A model generated the notes under the pieces. That model was not told the DNA's origin. It did no database searches and worked only from the letters and a program-made list of their open reading frames with translations. The position numbers and the translations under genes were made by a program. A DNA stretch of 64,000 nt from Glomus cerebriforme. Taxonomy: Eukaryota > Glomeromycota > Glomeromycetes > Glomerales > Glomeraceae. How positions within the stretch are numbered: the stretch's first letter is position 1; every line of letters starts with the position of its first letter. The stretch lies in the NCBI GenBank assembly GCA_003550305.1, contig QKYT01000112.1:18333-82332 (forward strand), read 5' to 3'. Shown here piece after piece: positions 1 through 12,920 of the stretch.

Positions 1-101
1 TATTGAAAATGCTTTCTGAAAATTCTTGTAAATATATCATATAAAAAGATAATTGCAGATTTGCAGTAGATTAATTAAACTAATAAAAATTTTATAGAGA
101 A

Positions 102-1594
102 TTGAATATTTACGAAGCTTGTATCCTAAACTGGTTGCACTATATCGATCTTGAGCTTTTTAAATACCAACTGAAATTTATGCAAGAAATCTTAAAAATC
201 TTTAGAGGAATAGAGCTACAGAAGATTTTTGATGATCGCCTTTATCAGATTCCTCATTTTTCTGGCATTAAATTACCAAGTAAATTAGGCCAATTAAAGG
301 TCGCTATAGCATCAGATTATCAAGAATATCATGAAAATCGTTCTTTTTGCTCTAGATGATATTTTCGCTAGTGAATGAAATGAAATAACTTGTAATAAAC
401 TTTGTGATCTCTATTCAAAGTTTAATAATATGTATATTATGAGCAGAAAAGAATTATATACAGAAAGTGAGATAAAAGAATTCAAAGTCAGTACTGCATT
501 TTATTGAAATTGATAAAGTCCAAAATATTAACAAATTCTATTAATAGAAATCAATTATCAATTGGTATACTGACTTTAAGAGTATCTTTATTCCATTATT
601 ATTAACAGAATGCAGATTTCCTAAACTGCATAGCTGGCATTATCATGCAGATAACTGGATATTCAGGCCATTATTAAAAGTTGTAAATTATAGTTTTGCA
701 ATTAATTTTGAGTTCTATTGCAGTTCCTGTGATTCATAAATATGGAGTATTAAATGGACTGTCAACCAAAACTTATGAGACTCTTCATAAGTTTTACGTT
801 AAAAATCCTTACTGGTTATGCTGTTAGTTAAAACATAAATAAATCAAAATATTTTTTTTCTAAATAATTAAATACAAGTCTAACACTGACTTTCTGTAGA
901 CAAAATGCAATAAAATGATTCTAAAGATCAGTAAAGTTACTCAAAATAAAATTGAAGGATTCGAAAAGTTCATATTAGAGTTACGTCTGGATGAAATTGA
1001 CTAAAAAATAAAATTTTTTAAAAAATCAGAAAATTCACCATATGCTAATATCATCGAAGGTTTATCCCAGATAATTTTAGCTTTCAATATCTTTCTAAAT
1101 ACGTCTTCACAGGATTCGGAAAGTAGTAATTTTTACATTAAAATTTATGAATCAGTTCATTTAAAAAATGGAAAGATTTTAAGAACTTCCGGAGAATTCT
1201 AGGGTAAAGAATAGTTCAGTAATGTGGCAGTAACTCCTGCAGAGGATCAAGAAATTTAATATGGCTCAGATGAAAGTGCTTGGTATGGAAAGGTAAGTGA
1301 ACATTAAGAATATCAAGTTATATTTTTTTTTTTTAGTTTCTTTAACAGAATCTATTTTTAAAGATATTGTTGCTGTTTAAATTCTTTTAGGAGCTATTCA
1401 AAAAGCCGTACGAATTCACATTTGTTCGCTAGTATGATATTAAATAATTAGAATCTGAAGTTTATGGCTATTCACATTTGTATTACACTGAAGAATACAA
1501 TACAATCCCAATTGGTTCTATTAACCAAAAAGTCTATATTATACCAAGATTTGATAAAAAAAACTGTTTCTTATTAAATAAATATATTTTTTAA
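102..1594 (+). pseudogene. Decayed transposase-like gene (possibly Plavaka/CACTA type)
   Basis: Coding-like fragments lie on the plus strand but are broken by stops and shifts. The first part (102-359) is open for 85 codons and contains KLGQLKVAIASDYQEYH. Near 750-830 there is a segment reading LSTKTYETLHKFYVKNPY. A last block, after an apparent intron, runs from about 1391 to a TAA at 1594 and ends IIPRFDKKN..LLNKYIF. In that block one TAG sits where Trp is expected and one TAA where Gln is expected. The order and style recall C-terminal parts of Plavaka/CACTA-like transposases that are abundant in Glomeromycotina, but this rests on memory of the family and was not searched. The 5' end probably lies outside the window. 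No complete product can be made. Confidence 0.45.
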
Positions 1595-3607
1595 TAAATT
1601 CAAAAAAAAGGCAAGAAAATTTAGTAAAATTAACCAAAGGTTAATAAAACTTCAGTTCTATACACAATAAGAATTAAAAAAAATTAAGTTAAAAAATTAA
1701 AGTTAAAAAATCAAAACCCCAAAGTTTTTATTTAAAAAAAATTGAAAAACCAAGAAGTTTAAATAAAATAAACTTTTTTTTTCACTTTGCAAATTGTTGC
1801 AGATTTGTTTGTGAAAAATAATAACAATCTTGCATTTTACAAATGTTTGCAAAACTTTATTAAAAGTTTGGCAATAATCTGCATATTACAGATCGGTGGT
1901 AATTTTTATTAAAGAACTGTGCAAATATAACGATATTGCAAACCTGCACAGATCTGCAGACTAAAAAATTTGCCGATGAAGTCTATTTATCAGAAAATTG
2001 AAAAGGTTTTAATTAATATAGTCAAAGCAGAAATTCTATATAAAAAATCAAAAAATGGTAAATTCATGTTATGTTATAAGTAACAGGTAAATAATTTACA
2101 TCAAGTTGAAGATCCAGAAAAATTTGTCCATGAGTTATCATAATTAATTCTACCCAATGAAATCAAATACTAGCAAATCTTAAATGATTACAAGATTTGG
2201 TATAAAAAAGAATCAAAGATTTTAGATATTATCATAAAGTTATATAGATTATACTATGAGTTAGTAAAAGATTACTTTCTTACAAAAGAACAAGTATTAA
2301 TTTCAAATAAAATTATTTTTTTAATTCAAAATATTTTTTTTTATAATCTAAATAATAAAACTAATTATTTCTAAAATATTAATTAATATATTTTAAATAA
2401 TTTTTTAATTAATTCTTAAAGTTTTTTATTATTTTACAAAACTAGTAAATAAAATTTAAATTTTATTATAAAATAATTTTTAATAATAAATAAAATATAA
2501 TATTAATGTAATACTTTAAAGAAAAAATCAGTTAATTTTTTATAAAATTCTATTTATAAAATTTTAGTAAGACTATTCCAATTTAATTATTTATTTAACA
2601 TTTTATCCTCTTTAATTCTTAAAAAAAAATTGAAATCTAATAAACATATAATAATATATATATATTTCCTCTATTTTTGAAAATTTAAAAGCTAACAAGT
2701 ATATAGTAATAAACTAATAATTAAATTTTAAAATTTTATTATATTTATTTAGTTTATTTAATTTACCTTCCTCTCAATTTTTTTAAAAAATCCAGACATT
2801 TAAACAAACAATTAAGTTGAATATATTAAGGTAAAATTAATTAGTAATACTATCAAATTTTAATATAATCTTTTTTTTTAAAAAAAAAATTAATAGTAAA
2901 AAATAATTATTTTTTATTACTTAATAACTTATATACTAATCTTCAATTTTCCTAAGTAAAAAAGATTTAAAATATATATAATAATGCAAATCAAGATAAC
3001 TCCAGTTTGTGTAATATAAAATTTTAACTAGTAAATGTTAAAATTTTACAAATTTTCAATAGGTTTATTAATATTTTTGGAGTATTATAAAACTTATTTT
3101 TGACTTTAGAATTGTATTGCATTGTTCAATTACCTTCTAAGGAGTTATCACAGCTAAGACTATTTGGAACTAAAGAAATGAGTAACCTACTATTTGACGA
3201 TACTATATTTACGTTGGTTGTCATTTAGCGAATCAAAATTATTTTCTCGGCTTCATACAAAAAGCGACCAGTCCAAGATCTTTACAAATAAAATATAATA
3301 TACTCAATTTGATATGTGTAGAATTTCTTTTAAATTGGGGAGTGGGTGCTACAGTTGAGGATTTTTTAAAAAACCAATTATTTTTTTTAATGAGAAGTAA
3401 ATAATTAAGTATTGTCTAGGTCTTGTAAAAGTATTGCTGGAGACTCCATGGGCGAAGTGATGATAATTTCTCGAGAGCCAAATATTATACAATTTTATCG
3501 GTGTGACAAAAAATTTTTTTTTAGATCCAATCATGAGCTTAAATCATGTGATATTAGATAAAAACCATAAATAAAGCGGGAAAAATTCACAGTTTATTTT
3601 TTGAGTG
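1595..3607. other. AT-rich intergenic region
   Basis: This stretch is mostly A/T homopolymers. At about 1780-1970 there is a degenerate run of short TTGCAAA/TCTGCA words, similar in style to 16570-16660. It also contains the decayed ORF at 1975-2300, listed separately. The last 500 bases (about 3100-3607) are less AT-rich and presumably contain the promoter of the downstream COG5-like gene. No clear TATA element was identified. Confidence 0.5.
1975..2300 (+). pseudogene. Decayed ORF of a dispersed family (copy 1)
   Basis: The plus strand reads IEKVLINIVKAEILYKKSKN, then NDYKIWYKKESKILDIIIKL, interrupted by TAA and TAG codons. A closely similar decayed reading frame lies at 51770-52120 in this window (IEKALINIVKAGLYYKKPKN), so this is a repeated family. 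The function is not recognised. It is rich in Lys, Ile and Tyr and has no visible motif. The stops are mostly TAA or TAG where the other copy has Glu or Gln. It is probably a transposon-borne accessory ORF, which is inference from copy number and context. Confidence 0.5.
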
Positions 3608-6600
3608 ATGGCCAATAACTTACCGGAACCAGATTTATATATTGGTATATATAATTTATCTACTCCTAAAAAATTTCCATATTAATCATTTTAATTCTGA
3701 TTTTTGCTTAGATTATAGGGCATTTTTATCGAATAATTTTGATCCAAAAGAATATGCTAACTCTACAATTAATGCGACATCAGACGGAAATGAGGACATC
3801 ACGATATCATTAGCAAAATTATCATTTAGTATAGATAATTTAAATAAACAATTATATGATCAGGTTATTCTTTTCATCAAAATGAATATTATTAATTTAT
3901 ATTTGAAATCAAACTGAAGTTTTATTCATAATAGGTAACAACTCATTTTGAGGATTTGATATCACAAGCTGCTGGAATAAGAGATTTAGAAGTTGTACTG
4001 AACACCGTCAAAGATGGAATCCAATCGCTCAACAAATCGTTAGACAGGTAACTTTATTATATAATCGGGCAAAAATTAAGATAAATACCAATGATACTGA
4101 ATTCAATCATTTATATAGTCTGAAAACAAAGATATATGCGCCTTATTCACAGATAAAGAATTACACTATTCAATTGGAAAGATTACAATCTGCATCGGAA
4201 TTATTACGTAATGTCGAAAGATTCTTTTATCTGTCAAGATGTTTGGAAAGTCAATTATCAGAGATTTATAATGAAAAGGAAAAGGGAAACGAATATATCA
4301 AGGCTGCTTCAAATCTTGGTGAATTAGGTACGAAATTATGAACCGTTCTTTATATTCTGATTTTATTACGTTTTCAGCTAATATTGTCATATATTTTTAC
4401 CTAAAGAGGTACTTTTGCAAGATGTAAATTTTGATGGAATTGAACTTATTCAAGCTCAAGTACCAGTAATCCTACAAGCCAGAAACAATATAACTGGAGA
4501 AGCACAGCAATTGTTAAATGAAGGAATAAATAAACAGGTGAAATGCTTGTCACATATTTCTACATGAATAGATTATTGCACCATATTTATTGAGATTTGA
4601 AGATTTTGATGTATTATTTTCTGAAAATTTCAGTTAAACTTAACGAGAAATAACCAGATATTTGTAATAATTTGTACTTTTTCAATTGAATAGAATAGAA
4701 CAGATATCTCTCTTGGTCTCCAAATTTTTCATAATCTCCATGAAATGGGAGAACGCGTTTCTAAATTTGTTGAAGATATATCTGGAAAATTATTGAATCA
4801 GATGAGAGATGCTGTTGATGTAACATCATTACAAAGAGAGGTTAAAGGTACATTCAAGATTTATTGATTATTAGCTAAAATATTTGTGATTTACGAGTTC
4901 TTTGATTTATAGATTCTGGTACCATTCCAATAAAAGGAATTCGCAGACTGGGATCAGAACCAACAACCGGAACAACTGCATTATGGGCCACAGCATTGTG
5001 GAAGCGCATGGAAGTACTGATGGATGAAATTAGTGAAAGCTGTAGTAAGGTTATTATTTAACTTTCTCTCAAATTTTATTATTTTTTTTTTGTTTTTCAC
5101 GTTTATTTTTATTAATGACAAGATTTAGCTACATGTAATTGTATTTTTTTTTTAGATTTACACATTAGAACGTGTGTTGGCTGGTGAAAAAGATACAATA
5201 ACTCATAACACATATTTAGATGAAGTATCTAAGGTTAGCTAAGAATTTTGAATTTTTTTTTTTTTGAATTACTGAACATTGATTGTTTTTAGATACTAGA
5301 TGGGGGGTTGATTCAACATTTTTGGAAAATTCTTTCTTTAAATTTTGAGAAAGAATTAAAAGAAGCTACCAAAGGTAAAATAATTCTCGACGTGCTAATT
5401 ACTTAATTATACTAGAATCTAACATGTAATATTTATTCAAAGGATCAACTTTTCTACAACAAACATTTATTGGAGGATATCCAAAGTTATTAAGATTATT
5501 CCATGATTTTTTTGCAAAACTAGAAAAACGCGGTGATTTAAAATTAGATGGTGATTTTCAAAGGTAAACGAATAATAAACAAGTCTTAAAATTCTCGAAA
5601 CTTATTTCAGTTCTAATAAAAATTTGCCAAATTTGAATAGCCAAGAAACTCTAGTTATGCTTCATAGTATATCAAGCTTCGAAGCAGGTTATTTGGCTCG
5701 TTCAGTGACGAGAATGTTTGATTCAATTAATATGGCATTTCCTACTGGGTTATCTCGTGCTCCTCCAACTAAAAGTGATGTCACAAATATTATACGAGCA
5801 ATTTCCAGGTAAATAATAATAATAATAATAATAATAATAATTTTTTTATCCGATAAATTCAGCATTGCTCTAATTTAGTTTAATTTTTGTTTAGTGAATT
5901 GGAAGTTGCCAAACTTGATTCAAATTTATTACGATCTGTAGCAAAGAATGTTGTTAAAGCTTTGAATTTATATTGTGTCAAGTCTGAATCTATGGTATAT
6001 ATGATGTCATGTATAAATTGTTTGGAAAAAATGGGTTTAATTACTAACATTATGATTAATATTAGGCTACAATCGATCCAACAACATATCAGATATCTGG
6101 ACCTGGTCCAGCTACTGCTTCGCAAATTATAAATCTTGAAATTATTACAACTTTATATCAATTACATCAATCAGTTTGGAAAATATTAGAAGAATATCCT
6201 GATGCTATTACTGAAATAATGTTTGATGCCGTTGAGGTAAAATTAATATTTATTATTATTTTATTTATTAAAGAAAGAAAGAAAATTAATTATAAAATAT
6301 TATTGTTTAATAATTGGCATAGCATACAAGGAAAGTCATGCTTAATATAGTTGATCCAATGATGCAGCATATTAAAAAAGAGTTGGAAAACACTTTAATT
6401 AAAATTCATCGAGAAGATTTTTCAAGGTTAGAAGAATAATATATACATATTTATTCATATTATGTTGCAATTGATAAATTTTCCTTTTGTTTATATATTT
6501 AGACAAATATCAAAAAGTTTTATACATGGACAACAATCTGAAGGACAATATAGCACATATATGATTGAACTTTCAAATAGAATCAAACATATTCAAAATC

Positions 6601-7303
6601 AGTATTTATCAAGAATTTCTTGTGGATTAGAAAGTAAAGAATGGTAAATATAAAATTTAAAAATGTCAATATTATATTATAATTCTTTAATTAACTTTAT
6701 GTTTAATAGGATTAAAGAATTGGGAAAAAGAATACTTAGTTTTTGGTTACTTCATGCTAGTTTAGTGCGATCATTAAGCGAAGCAGGAAAATTGAAATTA
6801 ATAAGTGATATGTCACAATTAGAATATTCTCTGAATCAATTACTTATCGATAATGGATTAACTTTAGCAGATTTAGATAATGAATATAAAGCATTAAAAT
6901 CTTTTAGGTTGGTTATGCATAAAATAGTTGTCTTTTTTTTAGTCTTATTTAGTTATTAATTTAAATTATTTTTTCCAGACAATTACTATTCTTGGATAAT
7001 TCTCAATTAACAGCAGCGCATCATACAGCATCACTCCCACTTTTAATATTAATTCATCATATTATTGTTCGTTCATCATCAAATAATAATTCAAGTACAT
7101 TGCAATTACCACATAAAATTTATGGATGGTCAGAATTAGAATATTCTAAGTGGTTAGATGAACATAATGAAGACGAGGCTATTGAATTAATTAAAGGATG
7201 TTTAAGAACAAGTGCAGAAATAGAAATAAGTAAAGAAGGAGAATTAACCGAGGAAAAAATGATTAGGAATTTATTAAAAGAGCGAGCGGGAATTGAAGTT
7301 TAA
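3608..7303 (+). CDS. COG5: Conserved oligomeric Golgi complex subunit 5 (COG5-like)
   Basis: COG5 is a lobe B subunit of the COG tethering complex, which captures vesicles for retrograde transport within the Golgi. The model has 17 exons: 3608-3644, 3712-3863, 3935-4047, 4119-4327, 4407-4537, 4694-4847, 4913-5049, 5156-5233, 5293-5374, 5443-5563, 5611-5808, 5895-5994, 6066-6236, 6323-6426, 6503-6643, 6710-6907 and 6979-7303. They total 2451 nt, giving 816 aa, close to the usual length of about 800-840. All introns are GT/AG and all phases join. Family hallmarks include the N-terminal DYRAFLSNNFDP, the coiled segment LISQAAGIRDLEVVLNTVKD, and NKQNRTDISLGLQIFHNL. The ATG at 3608 opens a short first exon that leads in phase into DYRAFL. 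The fourth intron ends at CTAAAG (4406). An earlier, better-looking TTTTCAG at 4377 would hit stops in every frame. The gene looks intact and is flanked by decayed repeats. Confidence 0.9.
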
Positions 7304-9218
7304 ATTTTAATAATAATAGTTATATAATTTAATTTAAATTAATTAAAATTTTTTCTTAATTGTAATGTTCTAATTAGAATGGAATTGATCATATAGAAAT
7401 AATTAGCTTATTTTATATATATATATATTTTTTTTTAATAAAAAGCATTTATAATCGCTTTCTGATGTTATTCAATTTATTATATCATGCTGTAATGCCA
7501 CATGGTAGTACCACCTATCCATTATTATTTGCTAGATTTAAAAATATTATTTTATTGGTTGAATTTTTTTTTTTTTAATTATAAAAGTTGAGAAATCAAT
7601 TTTTTTAAGGCAATAATTTTATGAAATCATTATGAAATTAACGTTCATAAATTTCAGTAACATAAAGGTTTTTTCTACATATTCTGTGATTTTTGTACCC
7701 ATATTTTAACTTTAGAACATCTTCAAAGAGTTACAAAGCAATTTACAATATAAATTCTATATGTTATCTTAGGACATTTAAAGGGAAAATATTTGGGTAT
7801 AATAATTGGGTATTGTTAAACATCATGACTACTACTAATTAACGGAACAAAATGACAAAATTAATGCTGGTAGGAAGTTGATTTGAAATTATGTAATTCT
7901 GCTATTAGTGACACACTATGATTAACAAGTTTTAAAAAAAATAAAATTTTATTATAGTAAAAGATAAATATATTTTTATTATGATATTGCAAAAAGGACA
8001 AAGGTAATAGAAGCCCGAAAAAGCAACAGTGACTACGACAAAAGAATTCGAGATTAATAATTACAAAAACTTTTAATTATCAAATTTAAATAACAATGAT
8101 TCTCATATATAATAAATTAATGAAACATAATCAAAATATAGCTTGACTATAGTGATTCGTGCGAAACTATTATTTTCAAAATTGAAACAGTATCTCCAGT
8201 ATAAGCCGAAGCGATCCGAAATCTCTAAAATTCTAAATTGGAAATGATAAATACATTTTAGACGGTGAAACAAACCATATATCAATTATATCATCATCCA
8301 TAATTACCATAAAATAAATAAATATAAAAATAACTGATAGGAATATATTATATACACATTAATTGAAGCAATTGAAGCACACTATCCATCAATTAAATAA
8401 TTGTTATCTAAGATTTTTAAATAAAAAGAAGTTTCTCTTCATCATGAACTAAAATTGATGTAATAAAGGGTACAAATCTATTTTTAGATAATTTTATTTT
8501 ATTATCCAAATAAACGGGTCCAATATTTATAGTTATTGAATTTTTCGAACTGAAAGGCTGATCATGCTATGTATATACCTCAAAGATTACTAGATCGAGG
8601 TTTAAAAAAAAAAACCTCTTGAGTGGAGAAAATCCACTAAAAAAAAATTGCGAACGAATTCAATAAATATTTTTATTTTTATCCATATTAAAGACAACTT
8701 TTAAGTATCATAAGATCATCAAAATGTTCATTGATCAGGATCATAGATCTTTGAGGAAAAAAATGTATAAATAATTCGACAAGTCAAGAATTAATTAAAA
8801 TTTCATTTTAAATCGGATAGTAAAGTTTATAAAATATCTAAAAAATAAATTAAAGTTCTTGCATATGGTGGCTTTCTTTTTGAAATATTATTTATGTAAA
8901 ATCATTGTGCCAATTTCAATTGTGTTTTAGATTATTTTGTGTCACGGTTTAATCGCGGTTGTATGTTTTTTTTAGATAGAATTCTAGAAATCCGTCGATG
9001 TAAATCACTTATTAATATTATCCCAAAATCGAAAATAACCTTTTTTCAAAAAAAAAAAAAATTAAAAATCAAAAAAAAGAAAAAGGGAAAAATAATAAAA
9101 ATGAATTCTCTTATCAACCAAAAATAAATTCATGCATAAATTTTCCTCCTGCATAAATCGACAAAAGAATGGCACACCAATCATTTTTTAATATTGAACA
9201 AAGATAATAATAATTATA
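7304..9218. other. Intergenic region after COG5
   Basis: This is AT-rich sequence with no supportable gene. The first 150 bases probably hold the COG5 3' UTR. Short open frames around 8100-8285 (-) and 8939-9127 (+) have no recognisable features, and the latter ends in a poly-Lys run caused by A tracts. No terminal repeats were found. Confidence 0.5.
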
Positions 9219-9476
9219 ATGAAATTAAAAACCGTTGTTAAAAGTAAATCATTGAATATCGGTATATCGAATGATGAGCGACCGCAGCACTCGGATGCGT
9301 ATGCCAAGAAGGAAAAACGTAACCAAATCTTGATTTATTTAGTAAGATCAATAAATAATTCGTTTAACATTTTTAAAATTAATAAATATAAACAAAAATT
9401 AAAAGTATTGTACCCGCTTAATCACCCGTTATCTAAATTAAATAATAGGTTTTATATCCTGCATATCAACAACTAA
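9219..9476 (+). CDS. Possible small ORF, 85 aa, function unknown
   Basis: The ATG at 9219 opens an 85-codon frame. Its first 45 codons are noticeably less AT-rich than the surroundings and read like a basic, charged peptide (ISNDERPQHSDAYAKKEKRN). The second half is AT-driven and less convincing. A GTAAGA donor-like site near 9340 suggests that the first part could instead be a 5' exon. No acceptor joining it to the next gene could be found, and that gene has its own good start. It could equally be a chance frame or a relic. No function is proposed. Confidence 0.2.
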   Translation: MKLKTVVKSKSLNIGISNDERPQHSDAYAKKEKRNQILIYLVRSINNSFNIFKINKYKQKLKVLYPLNHPLSKLNNRFYILHINN

Positions 9477-9525
9477 TTAAAAGACTCATATTATGTATAC
9501 ATATAAAGTAATATAGTATATTTAA

Positions 9526-9641
9526 ACTTTTTTTTTTTCTTATTTAAATCGATCGTTTCTCCCTTTTTTTTTTTATTTTTATTTAATTTTTTTTTTAAAA
9601 AAAAATACGATTTTAAAAAAAATTAAAATTAATAAAATAAA
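9526..9641 (+). promoter_or_regulatory. Poly(T)-to-poly(A) tract before the start codon
   Basis: Runs of T (9529-9538, 9564-9573, 9586-9595) are followed by A runs (9596-9605, 9616-9623) directly ahead of the ATG at 9642. A similar switch from T-rich to A-rich sequence on the sense strand precedes the genes starting at 43741 and 63180. It is likely nucleosome-depleted core promoter or 5' UTR sequence. This is inference, and no TATA box was identified. Confidence 0.35.
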
Positions 9642-11222
9642 ATGTCTACCAAATATATTCCATTACTAACAAATGATACGACAGAAGATACGACAGAAGA
9701 TATTCTTCCAACATCATCACTTCCAAAAAAGCAAACCAATTCTTCCTCATCAAAAATAAGAAAGCATGTTTATCTTTTAATAGTTTTTATGATAATAGTT
9801 TTATATATTTTTTCTGATGAATTATCATCTATATTTACGGATATTATTTCATGTAACAAAGACACTTCTGGAATTTGTCTAAAATATGATAATAATAATA
9901 CTGATGAAATTATGGGAAATATAAATGGAACGGATCCTATCATACCTACTATAGATACTCCAATTACTATAAAACCTTTAGAAAAATTCATAACTTATCT
10001 TCCTCATTCTGGTTTTCATAATCAAAGAATTGCTTTCGAAAATGCTGTTTTTTTGGCTTGGAGCTTAAATCGTACGTTAATATTACCTCCAATATTATTA
10101 GGAAAACGTATCGGTTATAAAGAATATGATCCATTATTACAAAATTTACTAAGATTAAAATCAGATAAATCAAATTTGGAACAAGATTGTTTGAAAGAAC
10201 ATAATGATGGAAAAAAATCTTTAGAAAGTTGTATCGAATTTCATAAATCATATATGTTAACAACTTGGAATCATTTATTTGATTTATCATTTATTGAAAA
10301 ACATATTAAAATAATTTATAATCATCGAGTAAATATTTCTTATATAATTAATGATCAATTACAAATAAATGATGATGAGAATGATATTATTTATGATAAA
10401 TTTTATCCAGGAAATCATGCTTTTTTTGAATATTCTATTCCACCTGAAAAAATTGAACCAATCTCTGATGGAAGAATTTTAAAATATTATATTTTAAGTG
10501 ATTTTAAAAATCAACCTCAAAAATTATTAGTTTTTAATAGTTTATTCGGTCCTGGTACAATTGTAAGACAATCAGAAATGAGTGATAGATTTTTTCATGA
10601 TATACAAATTTCACTACTACCAAAAAATGAGATTATGAAAAATGTTGTAAAAAGTATTTCTGATAAAATGGGAGGAACTTTTAATTATTTATCATTTCAT
10701 GGAAGAGCTGGTGATGGACATTATAAAGTTTTAGCAGATCAACGTATAGCCTACGTAATAAGTAATTTAAAGAAAGATATGCCTGATTTTGATAATGTGA
10801 ATATGTCAATTTTTAATAATTTAACTGAATTAGAAAGACATGAATTATGTTTTAAGAATCTTACTTTAGATAAGAAATTAACAAAATTTTCTCGTTTTAC
10901 TCGCATTTATCTTGCAAGTGATATACAAAAATCTTCTCCTCCTTTACAAGTAGTATTTCAAACATTTCCATGTACATACATGATGTCAGATTTTGAACAA
11001 GATTTGGAACCTTTAAAACAATTAATTAATAACGTTGATGGTGAAAATATGTTTAATTTCGTTTTACCTTTAGTGGATTTAATGGTTGGATCAAATGCGA
11101 GGAAAGTTTATACAATGGGTAGAAGTACATTTGCCAGTTATATGTTAAGATATCATCACATTTTAGAAAAAGAACATGGTTATAAAAGACTTAAACGTTT
11201 CATTAAGTTAGTAAAAAATTAA
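9642..11222 (+). CDS. Type II membrane protein, O-fucosyltransferase-like
   Basis: This is a single-exon gene of 526 aa. A cytoplasmic tail of about 41 residues is followed by one hydrophobic segment (about residues 42-58, VYLLIVFMIIVLYIF), as in a Golgi type II glycosyltransferase. The luminal part carries FHNQRIAFENAVFLAWSLNR and LPPILLG near the start, which resembles the first helix region of the GDP-fucose O-fucosyltransferase superfamily. A central SFHGRAGDGHYK lies where that family has its HxRxGD-like loop. Near the C-terminus DLMVGSNARKVYTMGRSTFA resembles the family's D...S...F nucleotide-binding end. Several N-x-S/T sites suit a secretory protein. The likely role is sugar transfer to proteins or wall glycans, but donor and acceptor are inferred. 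The start was chosen as the first ATG after the A-rich leader. Confidence 0.7.
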   Translation: MSTKYIPLLTNDTTEDTTEDILPTSSLPKKQTNSSSSKIRKHVYLLIVFMIIVLYIFSDELSSIFTDIISCNKDTSGICLKYDNNNTDEIMGNINGTDPIIPTIDTPITIKPLEKFITYLPHSGFHNQRIAFENAVFLAWSLNRTLILPPILLGKRIGYKEYDPLLQNLLRLKSDKSNLEQDCLKEHNDGKKSLESCIEFHKSYMLTTWNHLFDLSFIEKHIKIIYNHRVNISYIINDQLQINDDENDIIYDKFYPGNHAFFEYSIPPEKIEPISDGRILKYYILSDFKNQPQKLLVFNSLFGPGTIVRQSEMSDRFFHDIQISLLPKNEIMKNVVKSISDKMGGTFNYLSFHGRAGDGHYKVLADQRIAYVISNLKKDMPDFDNVNMSIFNNLTELERHELCFKNLTLDKKLTKFSRFTRIYLASDIQKSSPPLQVVFQTFPCTYMMSDFEQDLEPLKQLINNVDGENMFNFVLPLVDLMVGSNARKVYTMGRSTFASYMLRYHHILEKEHGYKRLKRFIKLVKN

Positions 11223-12920
11223 ATTAATTATTATTATTATTATTATTAGTTTATTATTATTTTTTAATTTGGTATAATAATAATATATATATAAAAGAAC
11301 ATTATTTTTATTATAGAATGTTTCATTTTTTGTTTTTATTTTTATGATGTAACTCATAATACAATGTTTTTCTAAAATGCAGGAGTAAATGTGTTGTAAT
11401 TCACTATTTTTCATGAAAAAAAAAATTGTACTTTTTTTTGATTGACTCCTAAAATGCAATTATTATTCGACTATTCGGATTTACGGAGGGTTTGTTTATG
11501 TGACACTTATTCTTTAAAAAAATCCCAGATTCTAACCATTTGGAGTTGTTTTGGAATTATTTTTTTTTCAGTTTTTGAATTATTTATTTTTCTTAATATG
11601 ATCGTATCTCGTCACAAAAATGCATTAACGATATAATAATTCCTAAAAAAAGAAAATTTACAATAAAAAATACCTTTATTATAGGAATTTGATCAGGGTC
11701 CTAGCATTTATACATTATCTCCATATGATTTCTGCAATTTAGATACAAAGATTGAAATTATCTATGATAAAGAATGCCTTGTACTTCCTTCGTTATATGA
11801 AATATAATCAATTTATTTTTTCCGGCTTTCCCGTTTTTCTTGTGTCACTTTGACACTTTTAATGTAACAAAAGGTATTTCTTAATCAACCTTGTTTTCTT
11901 TTATATATTTCCTTTTTTGATAATAAGTTCCTTTTATAAATAATAAAAAATGAATTTGTTGGTTTTTTTCTATAAAAAAAAAACACTCCGAAATGAGATT
12001 TACCATTGAGTTTCAATTTAGTTTTCTAATAATACTAACGAGGTTGTTGAAAAGGTGTCAACCCTAAATGAGATTAGTATCATAATATTTGTTGTTATTG
12101 TACAGTATCTGGTATAACGAATGATAAATTACTACACGTGTTACAAATTTAATCGGATGTTTATTTCCGAATATACAAAACTCTATTTTTATCCCTAATT
12201 TTGATGTTCTTTTATTCCTTTGTTTTCCTAATTGATTACAAGAATAATAGATACTAATTATATTAATTTCAAAATTTTCAGAATTCTTTTTGTTCATTGA
12301 GTCAATGAGACTCTTATCAAAGAATTGTGTACTGATATGAATTTATTTTTGAGGTTAAGAGAATTCTCTAAAGATGATTCATACGAGGAAGTATTTATGC
12401 CCTTTTTTTCATATTAGCCATGACAAAAATCGAACAGGTGAAATATTGTATGTATATTCAATGAATAAAATCATTTACAAATAATGTAGCAGAATAAACA
12501 CTAGCATAATATACTGGGTTGCGCTATCAACTGATTAAATCAAAACCATATATGGTATTATATAAAAATTTACTATTTTTATATTAAACTATAATAAACT
12601 ATAGTTCTATAATAAATTTCTTACTAATCCAGTGAGTTTTTTTTAATAACTTAAACTCTTATTATTTATATTCCAAATTTCACGAGAGTGTTCTAAATTG
12701 CTGTCTCTTTTGTGTAACAATTTGTTTTTTCCAAAAAAAGATCGTTCAACTTTTCAAAACATAATAAAGTAATAATTTCAGGTACACTGATTTACAGTAT
12801 AAAATTTCTTTTCTTTAGTGTTTTTTCAAAAAAATGAACTGTCACTTTATTTTAAAGGACATTGTGTATCCATAGTTTTTAAAAAATATTATCAGACTTT
12901 GTACCTGCAATATAATGATT
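11223..12920. other. Intergenic region after the glycosyltransferase-like gene
   Basis: The first 250 bases contain ATT-trinucleotide runs and probably the 3' UTR. The remainder is AT-rich with short open frames (11442-11636 +, 12064-12297 -) that show no domain, motif or codon signal. I see no gene or element boundary here. Confidence 0.5.

Noticed and set aside
3349..3534. 61-aa minus-strand frame upstream of COG5
   Set aside because: No domain and no promoter or splice context; it lies in the probable COG5 promoter region.
5880..6125. 81-aa minus-strand frame
   Set aside because: It is antisense to COG5 exons 12-13 and has no features of its own.
8939..9127. 62-aa plus-strand frame ending in poly-Lys
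   Set aside because: The second half is produced by A tracts, there is no good start context, and no motif is visible.
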